Origin: Sphagnum compactum
Taxonomy: Eukaryota > Bryophyta > Sphagnopsida > Sphagnales
NCBI GenBank assembly: GCA_965153455.1
Contig: OZ234504.1
Location: 11,284,001 to 11,348,000 of the forward strand
Reading direction: 5' to 3'
DNA: 64,000 bases
The notes under the pieces were generated by a model. That model saw only the letters and a list, made by a program, of their open reading frames with translations, was not told the origin of the DNA and did not search any database. Below are positions 1 through 12,640 of the stretch, in pieces; position 1 is the first letter of the stretch, and each line of letters opens with the position of its first letter. Both the position numbers and the translations under genes were made by a program.

Positions 1-890
1 TTACATTATTATAGTTATTTTATTTTAAAGTATAATAACTTGAAATAATTTGAAATAAAATATAATGACCTAAGGTAAAATAACATATAATAAAATTGCA
101 TATAGTAATTTAAAGTAGAATAACCATTAGTAGTTTAGAATAACTTGTAATAAAATAACTTAAAATAACCAAGAATAATTTTCAACAAAATAGTTTAAAA
201 TTTAAAAAACCTACAATAGAATAATTAATAATAACCAAAATTAATTTATGATAAATAACCTAAAATAACCAATAATAATTTATAAGAAATAACGTTGGAT
301 AGCCAACAATAATTTGTGATACAATAAAAAATGTGTATGGTAAATAACATAAAATAACTAAAAATAACCAAAAATAATTTAAAATACTTAGAATAACAAA
401 CAATAACATATGATAAAATATTTTTAAATAGTTGAGAATACCTACAATAGAATAACCAATAATAGCCAATGGTAAAATAACGTATAATAGACAACAATAA
501 TTTCCAGTAGAATAACCACCAGTAGCTATCAATAGAATAACCATCAATAGCCATCAATAGGTGTCAATAGAATAACCACCAGTAACTACCAATAGAATAA
601 TCATCAATAGCCATCAATAGGTGTCAATAGAATAACCACTAATAACTTACAATAAAATGCCATTAATATCCTATGGTAATATATCTTAAAATAACCAACA
701 ATAATTTATGGTGAAATAATATAAAATATCTAACAATGGTGTATGATAAATTAGCCTATAATAACCTATAGTAAAATAATAAAAAACTGTTAAAAATTGC
801 TTATAGTGGAATAGCCAAAAATTGCCAAAAATAACCTAGGGTAAAAAAAATTGTGCATAATAGTATGGGATAACAAAAACATATCATTCA
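1..890. repeat. AT-rich minisatellite-like block
   Basis: Very AT-rich DNA built from irregular copies of a short word of the type AATAACCxAxAATA. Near 541-640 the pattern sharpens into a 60-bp period: the stretch holding CATCAATAGCCATCAATAGG at about 542 recurs at about 602. Open frames here are translations of the repeat and show no protein family. No gene is seen. Confidence 0.7.
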
Positions 891-959
891 TTTAAATAAT
901 GGTTTGATGGTTATGGACTTGTTCCTTAACATGGAAGTGTGAAAGGAGGTGAAAGATTC

Positions 960-1571
960 AGATCTTCACACTTGCACCTTAACTTGGTGGGTTAAGTGTC
1001 AAGGACACAAATATTCACAAAAACAAAGGTTAAAGGAGAGGTCTAAGTCTAATTTTCAAACAAGGAACAAAACAAAATTACGTGATATAAAAATAAAAAC
1101 ACAAGAACTAAGAATAAGAACATAAGATGTGCAAGACCAACATGGAATTGTTTTTTTATTATGCAAACATATGCAAATATGAACATGAAAAGAACATGAC
1201 AAAGTTATGGTGTAAAATCATGCCTAGAACTAATGTTGAACAAACTAAAAGAAATGAAAGGTCCCAGTTACATTTATACCTTTTTGGGGACTTAGCTCAA
1301 GGAAACTTCTAAGGAGATTTCTATGTGTGCATCAAGTAAAGAAGCTTCTTCAAAACCTTCTTAATTAAAAATTAACTATGAATTAACTGAAACTTAATTA
1401 AAACTTAACTAAAATTTAACTTAAAATTGACTAGGAGTTAATTCACATTTAATGAAAAGTTAATTAAAAGTGAACTGAAATGAAACTAAGAATTAGGTAT
1501 GAGTTCAATATAAGTCATGGATGAACATTCAAAAGAATGAACCCCATGGTGTTGACATCCATGACATCACC
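960..1571 (-). repeat. LTR-like arm, left (3' LTR of the gypsy element)
   Basis: On the - strand the chromodomain end of the retroelement is followed by a purine-rich tract (AGAAAGGGAGG, about 1572-1582) and then TGATGTC, the layout expected of a polypurine tract and LTR start. The arm holds many TTAATTAA-type words. From about 1000 to 1535 it is clearly similar to the reverse complement of 6648-7145. The outer LTR end is not sharply visible. The LTR identity is inferred from position, because no directly oriented partner is present. Confidence 0.55.
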
Positions 1572-4500
1572 TCCCTTTCTAGTGACAAGTTTCACGAGGA
1601 ATGGACGTGGGTTTGTTTGGATATCATCGATGAAACTCATGCACCTTCTCCATAACATTTGATAGGTTCTTGAATGGTTCCCAAATGCAATCGTTCACAT
1701 CATACCCATGCCGATGAACAAGATACTGGAATTGATGATTAGAGACCCATGAATCCAAAATGTCCTCCATTTCATATTCCTATTCACCATCAACTTTAAT
1801 AGGTGGAGGGGGATCATGGATTCTTCTTGGAATGGTAAATGCATGGTAAGGTTCCAACAAAGAAACACAAAACACAAGATTATCATAAAACATAAAAGTT
1901 TGAGTTGGAAAACCACGACATTGATTTGTTTGATAATGAAGAAAGGACCTAGCCTTTAAGGATCTAACTTTTCTAATGGCATTGTGTCTTGATATGTTGT
2001 TGTCAAAATCAAACCTAATCCCCGATCTTGAAGTTGGGTTGTTCCTTTCCATATTCATCAACATTTTTTGTGTATCATTTTTTCACTTTTTCAAGGTTAG
2101 ATACAAATTGAGCTCAAACATTTGCTAACCACATGGTTCAATCTTCAGCTACTAGATTCAAAGCTTTGTGCACACCTTGAATGTTAAACTTGAAGTGCAA
2201 ACCATGATTTGTAAAAAAAGGCGTTTGTTAAATAGATGAGTGCACTATGTTGTTATAAGCTAAATTTACGGTTTACCATGGCCAAAAGTTTTGACCAATT
2301 ATTTTGGTTATACATTATAAATATTATTCCAAAACTTGATTGACCCGTTTTGTTTGCCCATCCATCTAGGGTGGAAAGCTAATGACAACTTCACTTTCAC
2401 ACCTAAAAGTTTGAACAAAGAGTTGCTTCCAACACTTGGATGCAAATTAAGGCCCATGATTAGAAACAATATATTCAAGAACATTATGATACCGAAAAAC
2501 ATGATCAAACAATAACTTGGTTATTCTTTGATTAATTATTTTTTTGCTATATGAAATGAAATAAACCATCTTCATCAAACAATACACCACCACCAAGATG
2601 GAGTCATAAGAATTAGAAGGTGGGAGGTCTGTGATGAAGTTCATGGAAATTGAAGACCACAAGGATGTAGGGATCGATAATGGTTCAAGGAAACCATGGG
2701 AACAATGACGAGGATTCTTTGTTTAACACAAACATCACAAGATTCAATAAACTCCTTCACATACTTCCAAAGCTATGGCCACCAATAATCTTGAGACATT
2801 AACTCCATGGTTTTGTTGATTCCAAAATGGCCTATAATTAAAGCATCGTGCCTTGTTTAGAGAATTTGAAGTCGCGCAAGGCAATCAAGAACATATAAAA
2901 AACCATCACGATAAAGTAGACCATCTTGAAACTCAAGCTTAACATGATCATTGGAAAAATACTAGAATTGATGATGACTCCTTGATTAGTTTTCGATGTT
3001 AACAACAAGTAGGTCCTTTTTCAAATCTTCACAACTTTGACAAAAAAAGGTTGTGTCATCAGGAATTACCGACAATGCCTGAAATCAAAGATGTTCAAGC
3101 TTGAGAATGACATCACATTGTTATTTGTAAGTTGCATCCCCCTCTTTAAGCGCGAAGTACGAGCAACGTGACGACGCATCAAGTTTTTTTTTACTAGCAC
3201 CCAAGGCGATATGTGATGACAAACTAAAATCAAGACAAGGACAATGCCCACTGACCTTAACGTCAATTCAAAACATAAGTTGTCATGAAATACTACAAGT
3301 TTTTATGGTTTGAATACATAATGATTTCATGTTGAACTCCTTTAAACAAATGATGTTATTCTTCAAAGGCATCCATAATGGCTAGAAGCTCTTTATTATG
3401 AATTTTGTAATTAATCTTTGTAGGAGAAACTTACGAAAACAAAACCCTACAGGATGAAAATAATTGTCTTTTCTAAGTTGTGAGAGCATGGTGCTTATTA
3501 CGAAGTTGGAAGTGTCCATCTCCCAAACAAAAGGTTTGGAAGGGTTTATATAAATCAAAAGTGGGGTAATCATGAAAGAAACCTTCAAAGATTGAAAGGC
3601 ATTATCAGCTTCTACTCCCCAAGAAAAAGGTTAATCTTTCCTAGTAAACCAAATAAAAGGTGCCACTATTGAAAAATAGTGGGCAATGAAACATCGATAA
3701 AAGTCAGCAATCCAAAAAAACTTTAGACATCTTGAATAAAAGCTATAGTAGCCCAATTGACAATGGTTTGAACCTTATACTAAAAAAAAATTGTCAATTT
3801 GTAATTGTCGTATGTAATTACTTTTCAATTGAATGCGACACATGCAATTGTTAGACCCCATAGTTCCATAAAACAAGTTGCACACAACTAGCAATTGCAT
3901 ATGATAATATGTCTGCAAATAGTATATACAATATGAATTTATATTTTATACACTTACATTATGCTACAAAGGTTACCCATGGTGACACGTCTTCATTTGT
4001 CAAGCTTAATTATATGATGACACATGGCAATTTTAAAAGCCCATTCAATATTTATTTTTAATTAATTAGGTAGGTAGGTTATAGGTAGGTAGGTAAGTAA
4101 ATAGGTTTAAAATAATCTAATTTGGTTTTTGGGTTTAGCCTTCAGGGTTGAGCTTCTTTCATTAGCTTGTCCCAAATAGCATTTAATACTTGGTTTGTGA
4201 ACAAGTCAAATGCATTTACTAATATAATGTGCACACTTGAAATCCATGGAAAAAAATATGGGATAAAAAATTCAATTGCCAATGGACCTAATGTAATTGC
4301 AACTTACATGTAAATAACCATACTAACATAATTTACTTACTAATTAAATTCATTATATATAATTATTAAAAATTAATAGGTAATAATAATATAACATAAT
4401 GATAATAACATATTAATATTTATGATTACTTACAATAATTAATGATCAATAATATTATATTATTATTACTTAATTTAAATTAATAGATCAATTAAGTTAA

Positions 4501-6640
4501 AAATTAACCTAGGCTAGGTACTTATACGAAAACTAATATGGCCTATTAACAATAAATATATTACCATAAATAATAATATAGATAAAATTAAAATTATAGT
4601 TATTGAAGAATAATAACATTATTATTAACAACTAAGGACGATAATAATGAGTAAATAATATTATTAATTTAAATCATTATTAATAAATAATTTAGTCTTA
4701 GGTTAATTAATGTAACTGACCAACCACAAATGTAATAACATAATAGCATATTTTATTTGATGAAATGTCTATCAAATAAGAACATTGAATGATAATAATA
4801 ATAATAATACATTAATATTATTACATAGCTTTGGCTAAGAATTTGTAAGTTAGCATGTGTAACCTATTAGACATAGGTATATTATCATAATTAATACAAT
4901 ATAATAATATTAAAATAAAAATTATTGAAGAATAAAAATGATAGTATTATTTATAATAATAATAGTCCAATCATTCGTAAGTAATAATATTAATAAATAT
5001 AATTATAATTTTTAAAAATAATTATATGTAATAAACTATAATGATAATAATATAATATAATTGTTGGGCTAAACTGATTTTTTATAAAATAATTACGAAA
5101 GAAAATTTAAAATGGTAAATTAATTTTGGGTCAATTAACCATAGTTAAGTTAAATACAAGGTGAAATTTATTAATTAATTTAACCATGTTTAATTTAGTC
5201 ATGTTAGTTTAGCTAAAGTTAGTTTAAACTTCATAATTAGTTTAATCACAGTTAGTTTAGTCAAAATTAATTTAACCAAAGTTAATTAACATTGATTAAT
5301 GTGAGTTTAGCCTAGGTTTAGCCAATGTTTTGCCTTGGGTAGCATTAGTTAACATGAGTTTAACCTTAATATTGAAGCTATAAAATTACTATACATAGCC
5401 TAAATAGATATATTTAATATATTAATGTAGGTATGTATTAGTTTAAGTCATGATTTTTATGACCATTTTATACACTACTAGTTACATGTTAGTTGCACAT
5501 ATAACCAATGTAGTTGCAAACGACACTTAGTGGCACATAGTTGCATAGTGACTTCTCAAATGACAAAATTTCTATTAGTCTTACATGGATCCATGTGAAT
5601 GTCATCTCCAGACATGTTATAACCCAAGAATTCCACTTCAAATTAATGGAATTTTCACTTTTCCACTTTGGTGTAAAGTCCAACCTGCCAAAACTTCTCC
5701 AAAATTAGACGTACATGACAATCCTAGTCCTCCATGTTGTTTGAAAAAATGAAGATGTCATAAATGTAACAAACCATGAAATTATCCAAGTATCCACGAA
5801 AGACATTATCATAAGATGTTGGAAAACAACAGGCGCATTGTAAGACCAAATGGCATCACAATATATTCAAAATGGCCATAATGGATTTTGAACTTCGTCT
5901 TCCGTTCATCGCCTTTTTTAATGCGCACCAAGTTGTATGCTCCATGTAGATCAATCTTGGTGTACACCTTAGAGTGATTAAATTGGTCCAACAACCTTAA
6001 AATCAAAAGCAAAGGGTATCAATTATTGATGGTGAGTTGACTCAATCCACGATAATCGACACACATTTGTGAAGAGCCATCTTTTTTTTTAACAAAAAAG
6101 ATAAGGGCATTAGTTGGAAACTTGGATTGCCAAATGAACCCCTTATTGAGGATTTCATCCATATTCACGAAAACATTACAAATTCGACTTGCGACAAATA
6201 TAGATGGGTCTGAATGAAAGTTGTGCTCCTTTCACAAGATCAATGGTGCAGTCATATGGTCGATGTTTGTGCAAGGTGTTCACATTTCTTTTCTCAAACA
6301 CATATTTGAATTCTTCGAACTAGGACGGAATTTCATGTGAATGTGATTCAACATCTGGTGAGAGATGAACATAAATTTTAAATGCCACTCCTCTTCTGGC
6401 ATCTTTCATGAAGACTTTTGTTCCAATAAACTAAGGGTTAGGGCACTTAAGCCTTCTTATACCATCAAGTAATTTTCCTTCTACTACAAATTTTGCATGT
6501 TTATAACGAAGGTTTCACACTATAAGGCCTTGTGTTATTTCAAAATGAAGACTTCTTGTATGCCAATCCATTTGTAGATTGACTATCTAATGATGACAAG
6601 ATTTTTCTGATGGATGCAAACATTAGACACCATCTTCAAT
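1572..6640 (-). mobile_element. Ty3/gypsy chromodomain retrotransposon (chromovirus type), degenerate
   Basis: The pol domains are readable in order on the - strand but broken by stops and frameshifts. Reverse transcriptase runs from about 6200 to 5585 and resumes at about 3774. The VDYRG-type and MPFGLT-type motifs are present, but the catalytic YxDD box reads YIYD at 5757-5768. RNase H lies at about 3380-3590 (DTSNFVISTMLSQ). The zinc-binding integrase region (GHFGIN, YWWP, SCDVC) lies at about 2730-2900 and the integrase core (SMNFITDLPPS) at about 2450-2660. A chromodomain with the usual EDILDS and HGYD words lies at about 1640-1790. The order RT-RH-IN-chromodomain defines the chromovirus branch of Ty3/gypsy. 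No gag or convincing protease is visible upstream of RT, so the copy is 5'-truncated or rearranged as well as mutated. It is non-functional. Confidence 0.88.
3778..5580. mobile_element. CACTA-like DNA transposon nested in the gypsy reverse transcriptase
   Basis: This 1803-bp AT-rich insertion interrupts the retroelement. Its left end reads TACTAAAA and its right end, reverse-complemented, reads GACTAATA. The ends stay similar for about 24 bases (roughly 20 matches with one gap). Both ends are flanked by the trinucleotide TTA (3775-3777 and 5581-5583), the 3-bp target duplication typical of CACTA elements. Taking out the insert with one TTA puts the two RT halves back in one reading frame, which confirms the borders. 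The interior has no transposase, so this is a non-autonomous copy. Its left 600 bp match the start of the element at 25972 and parts of 28450-29420. Confidence 0.85.
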
Positions 6641-7150
6641 GGCTAGAATTCATCCATAATGTTCATGCATAACTCCTAATTAACTTTCAATTAAGTCATA
6701 GTTAACTTTCAATTAAGTCCTAGTTAATTTTCAATTAAATCTCAACTAAGTCCTAATTAATTCCCAGTTAAGTCTTAGTTTATTTATAGTTGATTTTTAA
6801 TTAAGTCCTAATTAAGTATAGTTAACTTTTAGTTGACTCTTAATTAAGTTGGAGTTAACTTTTAATTAAGTTTCAATTAACTCATAGTCAACTCTCAATC
6901 AGAAAGGTTCTTAAGAAGTCTTAGGCATGATCTTGCACCATAGCCTTGTCATGTTCTTTTCATGTTTATGCTTGCATATGTTAACATAATAAAGATCCGT
7001 TTCCATGTTTGTTTTGCACATCTCGTGTTGTTTTTAGTTCTTGTTTTTTAATCACGTAATCTTATTTTGTTCCTTATTTGGAAATTAGACTTAAACCTTT
7101 CCTTTAACCTTTGTTCTTGTGTTTTTTCATGTCCTTAACAATTTCTTGGA
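6640..7150 (+). repeat. LTR-like arm, right, inverted relative to the left arm
   Basis: The + strand here (many TTAATTAAG words, then GTTTTGCACATCTCGTG, then CCTTTAACCTTTGTTCTTG) matches the reverse complement of about 1000-1535. A normal retroelement has its LTRs as direct repeats, so this arm faces the wrong way for a 5' LTR of the - strand element. The likely explanations are an inversion, or a second broken copy inserted head to head. The match ends at about 7145. Confidence 0.65.
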
Positions 7151-7159
7151 GATGAAATG

Positions 7160-8950
7160 ACATTGAAGACAACCTTGCTGGTGTGGGGACCAGTGATAAC
7201 ATTATGAAATATGACATTTTGAGCATGTAAATTTTGTAATTAATGGAAAATATTCCAAAAACAATGACAATCTAAATTGTTATGCTTCATTTGTGATCTT
7301 TCAAATATACAAAAATGTAGATTTAAGGAATGTTCACTCACGTGGATGGTTATTTTAATTGTGATTTTACCCAACCTTACATTGTAATTGCAAAATCCAT
7401 AGGTGAGGAAACTTACCTTGTCCATTGTCATTGGGTGAAAGCACATTATGGTAACCCTATTTATAAAAGCCCATTGTAATGTTTTTGAACTTAAACCATT
7501 TCAAGGTTTAAAAAATTCACAGTATTTTTGCATAATCGTAAACAATAAGAGAAATTTCTAAAAGTTTTTGAAAATATCCTTGAGAAATATGTTTAAATTT
7601 TTAAAAAGTTTTCAAGAAAATCCATGAATAATACATTTTTTAGAGTTTATGAAAAATCCTAAAAGATTTCATGTTTGGCTTGCAGCACACCTTGTTCAAG
7701 CAATAAAGTCATTTAGTTATTATTTATTGTTAAATTCTTTGTTTGTCAAGTTCATATAGTCTTTTGCAAATTGTGTTTTTCATTTGTCTTGTCCTTGATA
7801 CCTATTATGGTAGAGCATAACCCAAGCAATAATTTTTTTTTAAAAACATAAACTAATTTTTTTCTATGTATATCATGGTGGATTGGAATATATTTGCATG
7901 AAAATAATATTTATAATTGTGCATTGGAAAATAAAAATAAATTTAGAAACAATTGAAATGATTTTAAACCTTTATAAAATTTGTAATATTTATTTCACAT
8001 GTGATTCCATGTTTGTTAATCATGCGAAAAGTTTGATAATTTTCAAGATGTTGATTATATGTATGTGATTTGAAATTTTGACAAATAATCACTTTGAAAT
8101 GCAAGGTGACTATAAGTATTATGAGTTGGGCTAATACATAAAATCCATTTAAAACACTTATTTGAATGATTAATCACACCAACTACCTAGTACAGATTGC
8201 AATTTGAAATGGGCAATGTCATATTATGTAAACCATAATTATATCCATGATTCTTTGAATTTAAATGATTGAATTTATTCATTTATTTCAAAAACTATAT
8301 ATAACATTAGCTTTGTGAAAATCGTAATCTTAAAGCCCAAACATTAAACCCAAAATTAAATGCACCAATTTTTTGGAAATATATGTTATAATACTAGACC
8401 CAAAAAAAGGATGAAAAAGGGTCATTGAGATGTCCTTTCACCCCATTTAACAATGCATGCCTCAAATTTAGCAATTTTTTTGAAAATAGACCATGGATCT
8501 TGCAACAAGCACCACCAATGCTCTATGTTTGGGTAAGCATGCTTGTTCATTAACTTTCAAGCACCATAAGCAAATTCAACCCTCAAAGAATTGTACCTTG
8601 TGAAATCACAACACTAGTCGATGACATTAAACTCTAAAATTTTATTGCTGAGTTCCAACAACTAACTTTCAAGTTCCAAACTCAAAGAGTGATGAGTCTT
8701 GAACATTAACCCAAAAAACAAAATCTTGAGGAGATCAAAGTGACAATTTGATTTGCGACATGCTACAATGGTGGGGTGCCAAACACTACAAAGATTAGCA
8801 TGGTGGGTTGATGAACATAATAGATATCTATGTTGGACGGTTATCAAAAAAACAGGAACAGACCCCTTGAGTTATCAAGGTGGTTCTTAGGGTTTATAAC
8901 ATGAATCAAGAGACCACTCTCTACGTAACCATGGTTCTCAACCTTTTTTG
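7160..8950. other. AT-rich intergenic DNA, no gene seen
   Basis: Short unlinked open frames only, with no protein family resemblance and no splice-linked coding signal. No clear repeat border was recognised. Confidence 0.5.
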
Positions 8951-8956
8951 AGAGCA

Positions 8957-9130
8957 TCAAACAACTAACTTCCCACAAAACTGCCGGTTCTTTCATGAAA
9001 ACTGTCGGTTCTTTGACATTTTGGACGTAGCCCTAAACTGGCGGTTCTTTGATTCTGACCCAGAACCTTTTGCGGTCCTCTGAGAGCCAGACAGAACTCA
9101 CGGTTCTCTATAAGTTCAAAATACCCACCA
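8957..9130. repeat. CGGTTCTTT-family repeat, copy 1
   Basis: Four close copies of a word like CGGTTCTTT(C/G)A lie within 130 bp, with AGAACC in the opposite sense nearby. The same family recurs at about 49915-50105, 50435-50480 and 51620-51790. The stretch abuts the inverted-repeat element that starts at 9165. Confidence 0.6.
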
Positions 9131-9164
9131 CACACAAACATGTTTTCCATTCTTGTCCCGACAA

Positions 9165-9555
9165 CACAACAGTGAACCAACAACACCGTCCAGTGCACCC
9201 TGAAGGATGGATGATAAATGATCTGAGAACAGTTTTCTGTTATGTTCCAGTTCATTAGCTTAACCATGGTCGTTAGCTCAGTTGCTTTTTTTTTTATTAC
9301 CTACCTACTAACAAGCCCCAAGCAGGTTGTTCGTAGGTAGGTAGTAAAAACAGCCATTCCATATGTATAAACCATATACTTACCTAGTAGTTACCTATTT
9401 TCCTACCTACCTATATATGAGACCTATTTTCCAACCAAATTAGTTACCAAGGTGAAACCAAACATTAACTCTCAGTTGAGGTTCATCCATAACTGAGTTA
9501 ATATTAAGGGGCATCCAGTGGATGGTGCACTGGTGGGTGCTGGTTCACTTTGGCC
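9165..9555. mobile_element. MITE-like inverted-repeat element, older copy
   Basis: This element of about 391 bp is colinear with 61060-61428. The left end contains CAGTGAACCA and the right end GGTTCACTTTGG, which are imperfect inverted repeats of the ends of the better-preserved copy. Shared internal landmarks are ACAGTTTTCTGTT, AACCATGGT, a hairpin of ACCTACCTA against TAGGTAGGT with a short loop (about 9297-9350), and GCATCCAGTGGATGGTGCAC. It has no coding capacity. The superfamily is unknown; the CAGTG-type end recalls hAT elements, but the 8-bp duplication is not clear. Confidence 0.75.
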
Positions 9556-9640
9556 GGGCCAAATGTAACTACCACAAAACCACGGCAAGTTCAACATTCC
9601 AGTGTTGAATATGATGCATTATATATATATATATAATTTG

Positions 9641-9676
<36 letters not shown>

Positions 9677-10247
9677 GATGATGATTCCACTTTGGAGAAC
9701 AGAATATTCCAAGAATATCTTCAGGATTCTCTATTTTCCATCCCCAAATTTTTTTTTCTTTGAGAATTTTTGAGGTGATAAAATTTCAACATTTCCGAAA
9801 ATAATATAATTAGTCTCCAACTTGCCACGGTAACTACAGTAGTAACCCACGTGTTGGCCATATGACCATAATGCACGGTTGGTTACCTTTCTTCTATCAA
9901 TATTGTTATTATTTGTCAATGCTGATTCTCGGCATGTGTGACATACCGTATGAATAAAAAAATAATAGACAAGGAGGCAAAAAGAGAACCTTAGTACTTA
10001 CATGTAATGTGCTCATCCTACCACCTGAAGTACTCCCAGGAATTTTTCTAGAGTATTTTGGACCTTTAAAATATTGCCGTAATTTCTTCTATACATATAT
10101 GGTTCAAGTAGGGTAGCCAAAAAAATTTATTTTTTATTTTTTTTCCCTTTAAATTTTAATCGCTAAATTTGGCTAATTCAGCTTATGGATGATTGCCACC
10201 TTGCCTGTATCACAAAATTAGGGGAAATACAAAAAGCACTAACCCAT

Positions 10248-10278
<31 letters not shown>

Positions 10279-10840
10279 GACATTTGCCTTTACCCAAGGC
10301 CCAGGTAATTATTTTGAGTCATGTAAAGGGGGATATAAAAAATCAAACAAGTAGCTTATCATATGCAATCCCAGATTCCCAGTGTGTGATGCATGATGAG
10401 TTTTTTGAATTGTGGCAATTAATTTAGTTTTTCTCTTGCATTTCAATTTTTTGTTCTAAATTATTATTTCTGGTTTCATAGCCATATTTGGCTAAATCTT
10501 CCTAGGATCAGGGTCACTTCCATCTTCCTATGTATGATCACCACTTTGGCCACATTAAAATAGAGATCCTATCATGTAAGCAACACCAACAACAATGTGA
10601 AGCACATCACCAACACTAAACCCTAATTTTGGGGGGTCATACCTTTCTCATTCTAGCTCAGAATCACCTTCTGTAAAGGCCTACTAATAATGCCCTGGCT
10701 CAATGGACAACTATTCTCTTTTCAGGCCAAGAGCAAAAAATGGCCAATTACTTAACCCCTGGAGTTTGAACCCTTAAATGTTTGGTCACGGGCTGGTTTA
10801 CCCTCGTACTTACTTCAATGAGAATTGTTGTCACAACTCA
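9556..10840. other. Intergenic AT-rich DNA with simple repeats
   Basis: Contains (AT)n tracts at about 9621-9636 and 10252-10280 and ATTT runs near 9640-9680. No gene is recognised. Confidence 0.5.
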
Positions 10841-10841
10841 C

Positions 10842-11545
10842 AAGTTCCAGTGATTTTCTTTCCACCAAGAAAATTCGGGGAAATTTGTTGTTTTCTAGTG
10901 TAAATTTGACTAATTTTGCTATTTTTTTAGGGGAAAAAATTCACCAAATCTTCAACATCACAAAATTAATAATAAAAAAATCCCCTGCAGAAAAAAATCT
11001 ACTTTATATAGAGATAAAAATGCTCTGAAAAGAGTTCCCATGATTTTTTTTTCAACAAGAAATTTGGGAAATTTTCCAGAGAATTGTGTTGTTCTAGTGT
11101 AAATTTTGACTAATTTTGCTATTTTGGGAGTGGGGGGAATCCCAAATTTTGGACATCACAAAATTGGAAAAACAAATCCCTATCTGACAACACTCTGCTT
11201 TTATATATAGATAAATACTCTGACCAAGAGTTTATTGAGTCTTTTTTCAACAAAAAACATTTTGAGAAAATTTGAGACAATTGTGTTTTTCTAGTGTAAA
11301 TTTGACTAATTTTGGTCTTGTTTGGGGGAAAAAAAAGGGTCAAATCTTCCACATCCAGTGTTTTTTGGCGATTTCCCTAAATTTTTGGGGCCGGAAACTT
11401 GTAGGCTTGGTTTTAAAAGGAAAAAAAAAAAAAAGGAATTTTCGCCTAAAGGTGATGATGACAAGTTACTTCACAAAATTGGAAAAAAAAATCCCCTTTC
11501 GACAACACTCTGCTTTACTTATTGTAGAGATAAATACTATTTGTG
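10842..11545. repeat. Tandem repeat, ~190-bp unit, three copies
   Basis: Three successive units begin near 10842, 11031 and 11227. Each holds, in order, a TTTC(A/C)ACxAAxAAA word, TTCTAGTGTAAATTT, TGACTAATTTTG, a G-run with A-run, ACATC(AC)A, (ATC)CCCT, CAACACTCTGCTTT and AGATAAATACT. The third unit is interrupted by extra sequence at about 11375-11460. A diverged relative lies at about 12920-13090. Peptides from this block are repeat translation, not genes. Confidence 0.75.
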
Positions 11546-12640
11546 GGCAAGAGGGGGGAAGGGGAGGGGGGAGAAGAGGGAGGCCAAGCCCCATCACAGC
11601 TTCATCATCATATGACATTACGGAATGAAGAATTTCCAGGTTGCACCCAATTTGCAGCCCATACATTCGAAAACATAAGTCCCTCGTTTGTTGCCTCTTC
11701 TTCTTTTACGACAATTTGTCACATGGGTGAAAGCAGATGTCGGTTATAAATTCACTAGTCACATGGGTGAAAGTGGATGTTGGTCATAATTCACTCACAC
11801 ACACACACACACATTCTTTCTTATAGCAAAAGGAAAGTCACGCTTGCTCCCGGGCCCCCTCTACGCCCCTCAATCCGCCGTGGCTAATCGAACCTACTTA
11901 GTAATTGAGGATGTTTTTGAATGTTGTTGAAAACCATTTAAAAGTTAAGTCACACAAAGTAACCCACTAAACCGCCGAGAGAAAGGTGAATCTCATAATA
12001 AAATGCTTCATACAAAACAAAACGAACGAGTTCCTTCCGGCCGGAATTGTTGACAAGCACCATATATTTCCTTACCACTGGGGGGGGGGGGGGCGTTTTG
12101 TGGTGTCCAAACCGGATGATGCTTAAGCTAAGAATCTTGTACTAATTTTTTAATTTTTTTAATTAAAAAACAATTCGGGTTCAAAGTCTTGAAAGGCGAC
12201 TGATTGATGACATGTGAGTTGCATAATGTACAGTGTTCAGGCGATTCAATGATTGCCTCACACACTACCTACCTACCTACCTACCCACCCACCTACCTAC
12301 CTCCAACGGACGGAGGAGTCTGTGACCAACAGATGATGCTCCAGCACAAACACAACTTTCGTTGGGAATTTGAAGTTTCGTGGATGTAAGACTGGCTGAT
12401 ACAACTTGTGACCACCGCACGAACGAGCGGGATGCAATGCAAATTCCTCATTACGTTGTTGTCGTATTAGTACACGTGGAACCAACCGTGGTCTTTTATT
12501 CCGGAGAAGTCTTGTAAAAAATTCCCCGTCGTCACGAAATCAAAAAGAATATGCTGTGAAAAATTCGCTGTTTAAAAAAGAAAATCATCAAATTTTATTA
12601 TTATTATTATTATTATTATTGTTTTTGGGGGGTTGAAAAT
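11546..12640. other. Intergenic DNA with short simple repeats
   Basis: Holds a G-rich stretch at 11550-11583, (CA)n at about 11797-11814, a run of 14 G at 12080-12093, (CCTA)n with CCCACC at about 12264-12303 and (TTA)n at about 12596-12620. The segment 12240-12480 is less AT-rich, but no coding signal was recognised. Confidence 0.5.

Noticed and set aside
11272-11628. 118-codon open frame on +
   Set aside because: It translates the 190-bp tandem repeat and a G-rich tract.
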